From NCBI GenBank assembly GCA_964374095.1, contig CAYJXJ010000023.1, positions 1-37,520 on the forward strand: a DNA stretch of 37,520 nt, given 5' to 3'. The notes below the pieces were generated by a model. The model made no database searches. It was not told where the DNA came from and worked only from the letters and a program-made list of their open reading frames with translations. The stretch is from CAYJXJ01 sp964374095 (GTDB lineage: Bacteria; Elusimicrobiota; Elusimicrobia; UBA1565; UBA9628). Position 1 is the first letter of the stretch, and each line of letters starts with the position of its first letter. The position numbers were made by a program, and so were the translations under genes. Of this stretch, positions 1-6,324 are shown one piece after another.

Positions 1-1
1 G

Positions 2-55
2 CGGGAAGGCGGCCACACCGTCGGCGCCGGCGTCGTCGCCGAAATCTTGGACTGA
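2..55 (+). CDS. tuf: Elongation factor Tu, C-terminal end (partial)
   Basis: The first 54 readable bases encode REGGHTVGAGVVAEILD followed by TGA at 53-55. This is the near-invariant C-terminus of EF-Tu (domain III), the GTPase that delivers aminoacyl-tRNA to the ribosome. The rest of the gene lies upstream of the window. A tuf gene immediately before rpsJ is the usual str-S10 arrangement, which supports the call despite the short length. Only the last 17 codons are visible. Confidence 0.9.
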   Translation, partial: REGGHTVGAGVVAEILD

Positions 56-87
56 TGCTAAAAATTGGCAAGGATTTGGTATAATAT

Positions 88-411
88 ATGGCCGAACTGA
101 AGAATCTGCAGCAGCGAATCCGCATCCGCCTTAGGGCTTACGACCATCGCGTTCTCGATGCCAGCGTAAGCAAGATCGTCGAGACGGCGCAACGGACCGG
201 GGCCATTGTTTCGGGGCCCGTTCTCCTGCCGACTCACATCAAGCGGTATACGGTCCTGCGCTCGCCTCACGTGGACAAGAAGTCCCGAGAGCAGTTCGAG
301 ATGCGGGTTCACAAGCGGCTGATCGAGCTCAACAGCACGACCCAGAAGACGGTCGACGAGTTGATGAAGCTGGATCTGCCGGCCGGAGTGGACGTGGAGA
401 TTAAGCTTTAG
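88..411 (+). CDS. rpsJ: 30S ribosomal protein S10
   Basis: S10 (also the antitermination factor NusE), 107 residues. The family core begins with IRIRLRAYDHR near residue 11 and includes the conserved segment SGPVLLPTHIKRYTVLRSPHVDKKSREQF written here only as a landmark in two parts: SGPVLLPT and RYTVLRSPHVDKKSREQFE. It ends in the usual DLPAGVDVEIKL. The N-terminus is a few residues longer than in E. coli. It is the first gene of the S10 block, 32 nt after tuf. The upstream Shine-Dalgarno sequence is weak (AAGGA at 70-74, 13 nt from the ATG). No other in-frame start fits better. Confidence 0.97.
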   Translation: MAELKNLQQRIRIRLRAYDHRVLDASVSKIVETAQRTGAIVSGPVLLPTHIKRYTVLRSPHVDKKSREQFEMRVHKRLIELNSTTQKTVDELMKLDLPAGVDVEIKL

Positions 412-414
412 AAT

Positions 415-1236
415 ATGGAAGACGGACCTGATAAAACGGATTTAAGCCCCCCGACAACTATCGGCGCCCCCGCGGGGGGCGCCTCAAGCTACGCTCCCGC
501 CACATTTCGCGTCATCCTGGGCGAGAAGGTCGGCTGCACTCAGATTTTTCATCCGCGCGATGGGAGCCTGCGCGGCGTGAGCGTTGTCCGGGCGGGCCCG
601 TGTTCCGTCATGCGGGTCAAATCGGCCGCGGGCCCCGACGGCTACAACGCGCTCCAGTTGGCCTATGGCCGGCGCCGGGAGAAGGGCAGCCCCAAGTCCC
701 TTCGCGGGCAGTTTCAGGCCGCGGGCTTGGCGCCCGCCCGCTGGGTCCGGGAAATTCGGGTGGCCGACACCAAGGGCTTCGCGGTCGGCCAAGACATCGA
801 TTTGGCGGCGGTCTTTAAGGCGGGCGACTTCGTGGATGTCCAAGGGACTTCCAAGGGCAAGGGGTTTGCCGGCGTCATGAAGCGCCATAATTTCCGGGGG
901 ATGCCCGCTTCGCACGGGGCCTCCGACAAGCAGCGCTCTCCGGGATCGTTGACATCCCGGCGCTCCTTGGGCCGGGTGCTTCCCGGCCAGCGGATGGCCG
1001 GTCACCTGGGCGCCGAGACGGTCACCGTCCAAAAGATGGAGGTCGTCAAGGTGGAGCCGGAAAATCACCTTCTTTATTTGTGCGGCTCCGTCCCGGGTCC
1101 GGCCGGAGGCCTGGTGACCGTCTTGGAGACCGTCAAGGCCCGCAAGTTTTACATCGAGCCGGTGAAGTCGGAGGTCAAGAAGGATAAGATGGGCAATATC
1201 ATCGGCAAGAAGCCGACCAAGGCCAAGGAAGCCTGA
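415..1236 (+). CDS. rplC: 50S ribosomal protein L3 with N- and C-terminal extensions
   Basis: L3, an early-assembly large-subunit protein that reaches toward the peptidyl-transferase centre. The core starts at VILGEKVGCTQIF (about residue 33) and includes GTSKGKGFAGVMKRHNF and RVLPGQRMAGHLGAETVTVQ. At 273 residues it is about 60 longer than typical L3. The extra sequence is a 32-residue Pro/Gly/Ala-rich N-terminus and a Lys-rich tail (VKKDKMGNIIGKKPTKAKEA). No ATG, GTG or TTG lies nearer the core in frame, so the ATG at 415 is kept. Codons for the extension contain a strong GC hairpin (463-483). Its TGA overlaps the rplD ATG by 1 nt. Confidence 0.95.
   Translation: MEDGPDKTDLSPPTTIGAPAGGASSYAPATFRVILGEKVGCTQIFHPRDGSLRGVSVVRAGPCSVMRVKSAAGPDGYNALQLAYGRRREKGSPKSLRGQFQAAGLAPARWVREIRVADTKGFAVGQDIDLAAVFKAGDFVDVQGTSKGKGFAGVMKRHNFRGMPASHGASDKQRSPGSLTSRRSLGRVLPGQRMAGHLGAETVTVQKMEVVKVEPENHLLYLCGSVPGPAGGLVTVLETVKARKFYIEPVKSEVKKDKMGNIIGKKPTKAKEA
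463..483 (+). other. Perfect 9-bp GC hairpin inside the rplC 5' coding extension
   Basis: GGCGCCCCC (463-471) and GGGGGCGCC (475-483) form a perfect stem with a three-base loop (GCG). It resembles the stem of an intrinsic terminator but has no following T-run. It lies within the part of rplC that encodes the non-conserved N-terminal extension, about 50 nt after the start codon. It could slow ribosomes or affect mRNA stability; no function is shown by the sequence. Confidence 0.5.
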
Positions 1237-1856
1237 TGCAAGCCAAGATTTTCGACCTTTCCGGAGCGGAGACGGGCATGGTCGAGTTGCGCGACGACAT
1301 TTTCGGGCGCACGTCGAGCGCCCCGTTCCTCCATGAGGCGGTGAGCGTTGCCCTCGCCAACCGGCGGCGCGGCTGCGCCCATGCCAAGACCCGCTCGGAA
1401 GTGTCGGGTTCGGGCAAGAAGCCTTGGAAGCAAAAGCACACGGGCCGGGCGCGCGCCGGCTCAATCCGCTCTCCGTTGTGGCGGCATGGGGGCGTGGTCT
1501 TTGGCCCCCGATCCGGGAGGGCCCGGCTGGATCTGCCGCGCCAGAAGGCCCGCCTGGCGCTGGCGCAGGCGCTGTCGGCCCGTCTGGCCGATGGGGATAT
1601 CCGCTTCGTGGAATCGATCGCTTTCGAGGAGGCCAAGACCAAGCGCGTCGCCGCGGCGCTGGCCGCCCTGGGCTGTCCATCCCGGACGCTCCTGGTTATG
1701 GATAAGGCCGACCCGATTGTGCGGCGGGCGTGTCGGAACCTCCCGGAGGTGTCCGTCCTGCTGCCCGGAGACCTGGACGCCTACCGGGTGCTGTCCTGCC
1801 GGCGGCTGGTGATGACCCGGCCGGCGCTGGAGGCGCTGGGGTCGCGCTGGAACTGA
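1236..1856 (+). CDS. rplD: 50S ribosomal protein L4
   Basis: L4, a primary 23S rRNA binding protein lining the exit tunnel, and the S10-operon autoregulator in some bacteria. The diagnostic loop is present around residues 45-85: the KTRSEVSGSGKKPWKQKHTGRAR segment (in two parts KTRSEVSGSGKKPW and KQKHTGRARAGS), then RSPLWRHGGVVFGP. Length is 206 residues, normal for the family. The start ATG overlaps the rplC stop (TGATG). The next gene begins 2 nt after its stop. Confidence 0.97.
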   Translation: MQAKIFDLSGAETGMVELRDDIFGRTSSAPFLHEAVSVALANRRRGCAHAKTRSEVSGSGKKPWKQKHTGRARAGSIRSPLWRHGGVVFGPRSGRARLDLPRQKARLALAQALSARLADGDIRFVESIAFEEAKTKRVAAALAALGCPSRTLLVMDKADPIVRRACRNLPEVSVLLPGDLDAYRVLSCRRLVMTRPALEALGSRWN

Positions 1857-1858
1857 TC

Positions 1859-2158
1859 ATGGCCGACATCGACATATACCGAACGATCCTTAGGCCGCTG
1901 CTCACCGAGCGCAGCACTATTCTCAAGGAAAAGCACAACCAATATCTCTTCGAGGCCGCCGCCGCCGCCACGAAACACGACATCCGCCGCGCCGTCGAGG
2001 AGCTCTTCAAGGTCAAGGTGACCCGAGTGCGGACGATGATCGTCCATGGCAAGGTGCGGCGGTATGGGAAGAACACCGGCCGTCGCCCGGACTGGAAGAA
2101 AGCGATCGTCACCCTCGCCGGGGGGCAGAAAATCGACGCGGCTGATCACGCGGGATGA
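1859..2158 (+). CDS. rplW: 50S ribosomal protein L23
   Basis: L23, a tunnel-exit protein that docks trigger factor, SRP and SecYEG. The 99 residues begin MADIDIYRTILRPLLTERST and contain NQYLFEAAAAATKHDIRRAV and the VRTMIVHGKVRRYGK segment typical of L23. The reading frame is open further upstream inside rplD, but the ATG at 1859, 2 nt after the rplD stop, gives the normal family length. It is followed by 50 nt holding copy 1 of the dispersed hairpin element. Confidence 0.95.
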   Translation: MADIDIYRTILRPLLTERSTILKEKHNQYLFEAAAAATKHDIRRAVEELFKVKVTRVRTMIVHGKVRRYGKNTGRRPDWKKAIVTLAGGQKIDAADHAG

Positions 2159-2162
2159 CCCA

Positions 2163-2211
2163 TGACCGAAGTAAATGGTTGATTCCTTGACTGCATAGAA
2201 AAGAAACCATG
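2163..2211 (+). repeat. Dispersed hairpin element, copy 1 (before rplB)
   Basis: TGACC at 2163-2167, ATGGTT at 2175-2180 and AACCAT at 2205-2210, so the inverted ends span exactly 36 nt. The last two bases of AACCAT plus G2211 form the rplB start codon. GGTT could pair either with the upstream GACC (one G-U pair) or with the downstream AACC. No Shine-Dalgarno sequence is visible between the arms. An embedded 7-codon reading frame (2175-2198, MVDSLTA) stops 10 nt before the rplB ATG. Confidence 0.7.
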
Positions 2212-3054
2212 CCCCTTAAGACATTCAAACCCTATACCCCCTCGCGCCGCCATATGACGTCGGCGGATTTTTCGGAGATCACGCGGGAGGCCCCGGAGAA
2301 GAGCCTCGTCATCGGCCTGCGCAAAAAGGCCGGCCGCAACAATACCGGGATGATCATGGTGCGCCACCAGGGGGGCGGCCACCGGCGCGCCTACCGGCTG
2401 ATCGATTTTAAGCGCGACAAGCTCGGCGTCCCCGGCAGGGTCGCCGGCGTCGAGTACGACCCGAACCGCTCCGGGCGCATCGCCCTGATCCATTACGCCG
2501 ACGGCGAGAAGCGCTATATCCTCTACCCGGCGGGCCTCAAGGTCGGCGAGACGGTCATGAGCGGCCCGACCGCGGACATTCGGGTCGGCAACTGTCTGCC
2601 GCTGGCCAACATCCCGGAGGGTTCTTTCGTCCACAGCATCGAGCTGGTCCCGGGCCGAGGCGGCCAGCTGGTGCGCGCCGCGGGGGGCCAAGCCCAGCTC
2701 CTGGCCAAGGACGGCGGCTACGCGCAGCTTAAGATGCCCTCCGGCGAGATCCGCAGGGTGCCGGACCGTTGCTCGGCCACGCTGGGTCAGGTTTCCAATC
2801 TTCTTCATAACACCGTGAACCTGGGCAAGGCCGGACGCTCGCGGCACCGCGGCATCCGTCCCACCGTCCGGGGGGGCGCTATGAACGCGACCGACCACCC
2901 GCTCGGCGGGGGACGCGGCAAGTCCAAGGGCGGCAATCACCCGCGGTCGCCGTGGAACCAGTTGGCCAAGGGCTACAAAACACGCAAGAAGAAGAAGCTT
3001 TGGAGCTGGCTGATCGTACAGGACCGGCGCAAGGCGAAAGGTTTGGGAGGGTGA
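2209..3054 (+). CDS. rplB: 50S ribosomal protein L2
   Basis: L2, a 23S-binding protein needed for subunit association and peptidyl transfer. 281 residues with the family landmarks NTGMIMVRHQGGGHRRAYR, EYDPNRSGRIALIHYADGEK, GSFVHSIELVPGRGGQLVR and RGGAMNATDHPLGGG. The first His of the DHPHGGG motif is kept, while the second is Leu (DHPLGGG). The start codon is part of hairpin element copy 1, and no canonical Shine-Dalgarno precedes it (GAAAAGAAACC-ATG), unlike most neighbours. rpsS begins 7 nt downstream. Confidence 0.97.
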   Translation: MPLKTFKPYTPSRRHMTSADFSEITREAPEKSLVIGLRKKAGRNNTGMIMVRHQGGGHRRAYRLIDFKRDKLGVPGRVAGVEYDPNRSGRIALIHYADGEKRYILYPAGLKVGETVMSGPTADIRVGNCLPLANIPEGSFVHSIELVPGRGGQLVRAAGGQAQLLAKDGGYAQLKMPSGEIRRVPDRCSATLGQVSNLLHNTVNLGKAGRSRHRGIRPTVRGGAMNATDHPLGGGRGKSKGGNHPRSPWNQLAKGYKTRKKKKLWSWLIVQDRRKAKGLGG

Positions 3055-3061
3055 TCCGAGA

Positions 3062-3346
3062 ATGAGCCGTTCGACAAAGAAGGGCCCTTTCGTCAATCAA
3101 TCGTTGAAGCGGAAGGTCGAGAAAATGGCGGCCTCCGGAGAAAAGAAGCCCATAAAGACGTGGGCTCGGGCCTGCACGATCATCCCGGAATTCGTGGGAT
3201 TCACCTTCTCGGTCCACAACGGCCGGAAGTTCCTTCCCGTCTTCGTGAGCGAGCCGATGGTGGGCCACAAGCTGGGTGAGTTCTCTTTCACGCGCGCCTT
3301 CCGCACGCACGGCGCGGCGCAGAAAGAATCCACCTCTCTGACCTAG
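3062..3346 (+). CDS. rpsS: 30S ribosomal protein S19
   Basis: S19, a 30S head protein contacting S13 and the A-site finger. 94 residues starting MSRSTKKGPFVNQSLKRKVE, with the family core IKTWARACTIIPEFVGFTF, VHNGRKFLPVFVSEPMVGHKLGEF and SFTRAF. Length is normal. It is preceded by a 7-nt gap after rplB and followed by 49 nt that are filled by copy 2 of the dispersed element. Confidence 0.97.
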   Translation: MSRSTKKGPFVNQSLKRKVEKMAASGEKKPIKTWARACTIIPEFVGFTFSVHNGRKFLPVFVSEPMVGHKLGEFSFTRAFRTHGAAQKESTSLT

Positions 3347-3349
3347 CCA

Positions 3350-3398
3350 TGACCAAAGGAAATGGTTGATCCCTTGGAGGTATAGGAAAGAAACCATG
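3350..3398 (+). repeat. Dispersed hairpin element, copy 2 (before rplV)
   Basis: TGACC at 3350-3354, ATGGTT at 3362-3367 and AACCAT at 3392-3397, again exactly 36 nt end to end. The terminal AT plus G3398 is the rplV start codon. It is the copy most similar to copy 1, including the preceding CATGACC. Purine-rich GGAGG (3376-3380) and AGGAAAG (3384-3390) lie in the loop. An embedded 7-codon frame (3362-3385, MVDPLEV) stops 10 nt before the rplV ATG, as in copy 1. Confidence 0.72.
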
Positions 3399-3755
3399 GA
3401 CGCCATCGCCCACGCTCGATTTCAGCGCGTCGGAACCCGGAAGGTGTCCCAAGTCCTCCGGGAGATCCGGGGACAGAAAATCCTTCGCGTCCAGCAGATG
3501 CTGCCCATGATCCCGCGCATTTGCATTGGGGTCGTTTCCAAGGCGGTGCAGTCCGCGGCCGCCAACCTATCGCACAAGGCCGCGCGGGCCGGCCACGCGC
3601 TCAAGCCCGAGGCGGTGTTCGTGAAGGAGTGCTATTCGACGCAGGGGCCGCTGGGGAACATGCGGCGGGTGCGTCCGGCGCCCATGGGCCGCGCGATGAC
3701 GTTCAAAAGAAAGATGTGCCATATCACGGTGGTCGTCTCCGATCAGCCCACATGA
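3396..3755 (+). CDS. rplV: 50S ribosomal protein L22
   Basis: L22, whose long beta-hairpin lines the exit tunnel near the macrolide site. The 119 residues show ARFQRVGTRKVSQVLREIRG at the N-terminus, AVQSAAANLSHKA in the middle, and the tunnel-loop region PLGNMRRVRPAPMGRAM followed by ITVVVSD. The frame is open to a TTG at 3366, but that would translate through the repeat element. The ATG at 3396 gives the family N-terminus. The stop codon lies inside the first arm of a long hairpin. Confidence 0.95.
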   Translation: MDAIAHARFQRVGTRKVSQVLREIRGQKILRVQQMLPMIPRICIGVVSKAVQSAAANLSHKAARAGHALKPEAVFVKECYSTQGPLGNMRRVRPAPMGRAMTFKRKMCHITVVVSDQPT

Positions 3756-3810
3756 CAAGGAATTCGTCAAGGTTTGAGCGGGACGTTGAGGCTGGAATTC
3801 CTTGTCATGT
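3750..3810 (+). promoter_or_regulatory. Long perfect hairpin after rplV (16 bp, 29-nt loop)
   Basis: ACATGACAAGGAATTC (3750-3765) is exactly complementary in reverse to 3795-3810. The loop is 29 nt. The rplV stop codon (3753-3755) is inside the first arm. A 16-bp uninterrupted inverted repeat in the middle of an S10 operon is not expected by chance. It may be a processing site, an mRNA stability element, or a protein-binding leader for the downstream block starting with rpsC. Confidence 0.6.
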
Positions 3811-3832
3811 GAAACCACGGATTTCCGTTAGG

Positions 3833-3857
3833 AACCCCGCGCTCCGCGCGGGGTTTC
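3833..3857 (+). terminator. GC-rich hairpin resembling a weak intrinsic terminator
   Basis: AACCCCGCGC (3833-3842) pairs perfectly with GCGCGGGGTT (3846-3855) around a TCC loop, followed only by TC, so the T-run is too short for a strong terminator. An upstream GAAACC (3811-3816) could pair with GGTTTC (3852-3857) and compete with the stem, the geometry of an attenuator. Whether it terminates cannot be told from the sequence. Confidence 0.4.
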
Positions 3858-3861
3858 ATAA

Positions 3862-3921
3862 GGGATTCTGTAAGGAGGTTCAACCTAGGAAATCCCGTTG
3901 GATTTCCTAGGATGAAGGCAT
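3862..3921 (+). promoter_or_regulatory. rpsC leader: strong SD with two mutually exclusive stems
   Basis: AAGGAGG at 3872-3878 is the strongest Shine-Dalgarno in this stretch but lies about 43 nt before the rpsC ATG. Between them, CCTAGGAAATCC (3884-3895) and GGATTTCCTAGG (3900-3911) form a perfect 12-bp hairpin with a CGTT loop. If it folds, the linear distance from SD to ATG shrinks to about 15 nt. The alternative pairing GGGATT (3862-3867) with AATCCC (3891-3896) would break that hairpin and enclose the SD in a loop. A weaker GAAGG sits at 3914-3918. Confidence 0.5.
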
Positions 3922-4722
3922 ATGGGTCAAAAGATCCATCCGAAAGCGGTCCGGCTGGGATACATCCAGGATTGGGAATCCAAGTGGTTCGCCCCCCGCC
4001 ACATGCCGGAATTGATCGGCGAGGATTTCAAGATCCGCACCTTGATCAAGAATCAATTTCGCCAAGCGGCGGTGAGTTGGATCGGCATCGAGAGGGCCAG
4101 CTCCTATCTTCGCGTCAACATCCACACCGCCCGCCCGGGGGTGGTGATCGGAAAGAAGGGCGTCGACATCGAGGCCATTAAGAGTCAGGTCGAGGCCATC
4201 ACCGCGAGCAAGACTTTCATCAACGTGGTCGAGATCAAGGAGCCCGAGCTCGATGCCCGGTTGGTGGGAGAGGCGATCGCGGGGCAGCTCGAAAAGCGGA
4301 TCGCCTACCGCCGCGCCATCCGCCGCGCCATGGAGCGGACCATGCAGGCGGGAGCCTTGGGCATTAAGGTCATGGTCAGCGGACGCCTCAACGGCGGCGA
4401 GATCGCCCGGCGGGAGTGGCTCCGCGAGGGGCGCGTGCCTCTGCACACGTTCTGCGCCGACATCGATTTCGGGATTTCGGAGGCGCACACCACGGCCGGC
4501 CTTATCGGCGTCAAGGTGTGGATCTTCAAGAAGCAGCTTTTCGTCAAGAGCCACCGCGAACTCCTGGACATGGCCAAGCGGGCGATCGGCGTCGAGGTCC
4601 CCGGTCCGGCGTCCTCGGCCCCGGCGCCCGTCGAGGCCGCCGCCGCGCCGGCGCCGGCAAACATTCCAGAGCTCGCGTCCGCGGCCGCGCCGGAGGCTCC
4701 CAAACCAGATGTTGATGCCTAG
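3922..4722 (+). CDS. rpsC: 30S ribosomal protein S3 with Ala/Pro-rich tail
   Basis: S3, part of the mRNA entry channel and helicase. 266 residues beginning MGQKIHPKAVRLGYIQDWES. The KH-2 domain has the GxxG loop in VVIGKKGVDIEAIK (about residue 75). The C-terminal domain has ALGIKVMVSGRLNGGEIARREW and TTAGLIGVKVWIFK. After about residue 215 comes a low-complexity tail rich in Ala and Pro. An overlapping ATG at 3912 is out of frame. The gene overlaps rplP by 14 nt. Confidence 0.96.
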   Translation: MGQKIHPKAVRLGYIQDWESKWFAPRHMPELIGEDFKIRTLIKNQFRQAAVSWIGIERASSYLRVNIHTARPGVVIGKKGVDIEAIKSQVEAITASKTFINVVEIKEPELDARLVGEAIAGQLEKRIAYRRAIRRAMERTMQAGALGIKVMVSGRLNGGEIARREWLREGRVPLHTFCADIDFGISEAHTTAGLIGVKVWIFKKQLFVKSHRELLDMAKRAIGVEVPGPASSAPAPVEAAAAPAPANIPELASAAAPEAPKPDVDA

Positions 4723-5125
4723 GCGGGTCAAATACCGCAAGCCGCACAGCCACCCTCGAATCAAGGGAAACGCCGCCCGGGGCGCGCAGATCGCCTTCGG
4801 GGATTACGCTTTGAAGGCCCTGGAGCCGAAATGGATCACGGCTCGCCAGATAGAAGCGGCGCGCGTGGCCGTCGGCCGCAAACTCAAGAAGGGCGGAAAG
4901 CTTTTCCTTCGCGTCTTCCCGGACAAGGCGGTGACCAAGCATCCGGCGGAGACCCGCATGGGCAAAGGCAAGGGCGCCCCGGACCACTGGGTGGTGGTGG
5001 TGAGGCCCGGCCGGATACTATTCGAGCTGCAGGGCATCTCTAGGGAAGAGGCCCGAGAGGCGCTGGATTACGCCTCCTACAAGCTGCCGATCCAAACCAA
5101 GTTTGTGGCGCGGGAGGGCGCATGA
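4709..5125 (+). CDS. rplP: 50S ribosomal protein L16
   Basis: L16, which organises the A-site tRNA region of the 50S subunit. 138 residues. The start was set by the family N-terminus MLMPRRVKYRKPHSHP (canonical MLMPKR), giving ATG 4709 inside the end of rpsC. Other landmarks are ITARQIEAARVA, FLRVFPDKAVTKHPAETRMG and KGKGAPDHWVVVVRPGRILFE (split here as KGKGAPDHW and VVRPGRILFE). The longer open frame upstream is the shadow of rpsC. It overlaps rpmC by 4 nt (ATGA). Confidence 0.96.
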   Translation: MLMPRRVKYRKPHSHPRIKGNAARGAQIAFGDYALKALEPKWITARQIEAARVAVGRKLKKGGKLFLRVFPDKAVTKHPAETRMGKGKGAPDHWVVVVRPGRILFELQGISREEAREALDYASYKLPIQTKFVAREGA

Positions 5126-5331
5126 AGGCCAAGGTGCGCGAGGCCAAGAGCAATCTCTCCCTGGCGGAACTCCTTTCGGAGCTTAAAACCGCGCGGGAGA
5201 GGCGATTCCGGCTCCAGTTCAGGCACCGGGTTTCCAGGGCCACGAATCCCCTCGAACTGCGCACGCTGCGGCGGGATATCGCGCGCCTCAACACGTGGAT
5301 CCGGGCCAAGCGACCGGCGGAGGCGGCATGA
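5122..5331 (+). CDS. rpmC: 50S ribosomal protein L29
   Basis: L29, a small two-helix protein beside L23 at the tunnel exit. 69 residues, normal length, with the family pattern LAELLSELKTARERRFRLQF followed by NPLELRTLRRDIARLNT. It overlaps rplP and rpsQ by 4 nt each (ATGA), the classic arrangement of coupled ribosomal genes. Confidence 0.93.
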   Translation: MKAKVREAKSNLSLAELLSELKTARERRFRLQFRHRVSRATNPLELRTLRRDIARLNTWIRAKRPAEAA

Positions 5332-5639
5332 CGATCGATGCGGCTGTGGAGCGGGAAGAACGCAAGACCCTGGAGGGGCTGGTCGTATCGGCCCGGATGT
5401 CAAAGACCCGCATCGTGAGGGTCAGGCGGGTATTCCGGCACGCCTTCTATGACAAGGTCGTTCAGCGATCCAAAAAGCTATACGCCCATGACGAGGAAAA
5501 CGCCTCGCGCGAGGGCGACCGGGTCGAGATCATGAGCACGCGGCCGATCTCTAAGACCAAGCGCTGGCGGGTCGTGCGGGTGTTGCCGGCCGTCGGGTCG
5601 CCGGCCCGAGCCTCGGGACGGGCGGGGGCGGGGAAATGA
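5328..5639 (+). CDS. rpsQ: 30S ribosomal protein S17
   Basis: S17, an OB-fold primary 16S rRNA binding protein. 103 residues, with the pattern KTLEGLVVSARMSKTRIVRV, KKLYAHDEENASREGDRVEI and STRPISKTKRWRVVRVL typical of the family. The ATG at 5328 overlaps the rpmC stop (ATGA). An in-frame extension to 5295 would only translate rpmC out of frame. The C-terminus carries a short Ala/Gly/Arg-rich tail. It overlaps rplN by 4 nt. Confidence 0.95.
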   Translation: MTIDAAVEREERKTLEGLVVSARMSKTRIVRVRRVFRHAFYDKVVQRSKKLYAHDEENASREGDRVEIMSTRPISKTKRWRVVRVLPAVGSPARASGRAGAGK

Positions 5640-6004
5640 TCCAGCTGCGGACCATTCTCGAGGTGGCCGACAACTCCGGGGCCCGCAAGCTCCAGTGCTT
5701 TCAAATCCCCGGAGGCAGCCGCCGGCGTTACGCGGGGCTCGGGGATATCATTGTCTGCAGCGTCCGGGACGCCGTCCCGCATGGCGCTATCAAGAAGGGC
5801 GAGGTCGTCAAGGCTGTGGTGGTTCGGGTGCGCCAGCCGGCGCGGCGGGCGGACGGCTCGTACGTGAGCTTCGATGATAACGCCGCTTGTCTCATCGACG
5901 CCAACGGGGAACCCAAGGGAACCCGGGTTTTCGGGCCGGTCGCTAGAGAGCTGCGCGAGAAGGACTACCTCAAGATCATCTCCTTGGCGCCGGAGGTGGT
6001 GTAG
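5636..6004 (+). CDS. rplN: 50S ribosomal protein L14
   Basis: L14, which forms intersubunit bridges and binds the silencing factor RsfS. 122 residues, the exact usual size. It starts MIQLRTILEVADNSGARKLQ and contains IPGGSRRRYAGLGDIIVCSV, GEVVKAVVVRVRQPARRADG, and the ending GTRVFGPVARELREKDYLKI. It overlaps rpsQ by 4 nt; rplX starts 2 nt after the stop. Confidence 0.97.
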   Translation: MIQLRTILEVADNSGARKLQCFQIPGGSRRRYAGLGDIIVCSVRDAVPHGAIKKGEVVKAVVVRVRQPARRADGSYVSFDDNAACLIDANGEPKGTRVFGPVARELREKDYLKIISLAPEVV

Positions 6005-6006
6005 CC

Positions 6007-6324
6007 ATGGGCTTGAGGATTCGAAAGAAGGACCGGGTCATGGTGATGGCCGGCAAGGACCGCGGCAAGATCGGCGAGGTTTTGCGCCTGGTTCCCGAGA
6101 AGTTCCGGGTCGTGGTCGCGAAGGTCAACATGGTGGCCCGTCATAAAAAGCCGCGCGGGGCCGCCAGCCCGGGCGGCATCCATCGTATGGAGGCTCCCAT
6201 CTCAATTTCCAACGTCATGCTGATGTGTCCGAAGTGCGAGAAGCCGATGAGGCCGCGGAGCGACGCCCTGCAAACCGGGGAAAAGGTCCGCATCTGCCGG
6301 CGCTGCGGAGAGACTCTGCTCTGA
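6007..6324 (+). CDS. rplX: 50S ribosomal protein L24, zinc-ribbon form
   Basis: L24, an assembly initiator with a KOW motif (KDRVMVMAGKDRGKIGEVL, residues 8-26). 105 residues. The C-terminal third contains MCPKCEKPMRP and ICRRCGETLL, two CxxC pairs that should bind zinc, a variant seen in several bacterial lineages. The expected intermediate VNMVARHKKP is present. Its stop overlaps the rplE start by 1 nt. Confidence 0.95.
   Translation: MGLRIRKKDRVMVMAGKDRGKIGEVLRLVPEKFRVVVAKVNMVARHKKPRGAASPGGIHRMEAPISISNVMLMCPKCEKPMRPRSDALQTGEKVRICRRCGETLL

Noticed and set aside
80..85. Exact TATAAT just before rpsJ as a promoter for the S10 block
   Set aside because: It ends 2 nt before the rpsJ ATG, so transcription would begin inside the gene, and no -35 hexamer is at a usable distance. 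It may simply be an AT-rich spacer.
3366..3395. TTG-initiated longer form of L22
   Set aside because: It would translate through the repeat element and add residues foreign to the family; ATG 3396 gives the normal L22 N-terminus.
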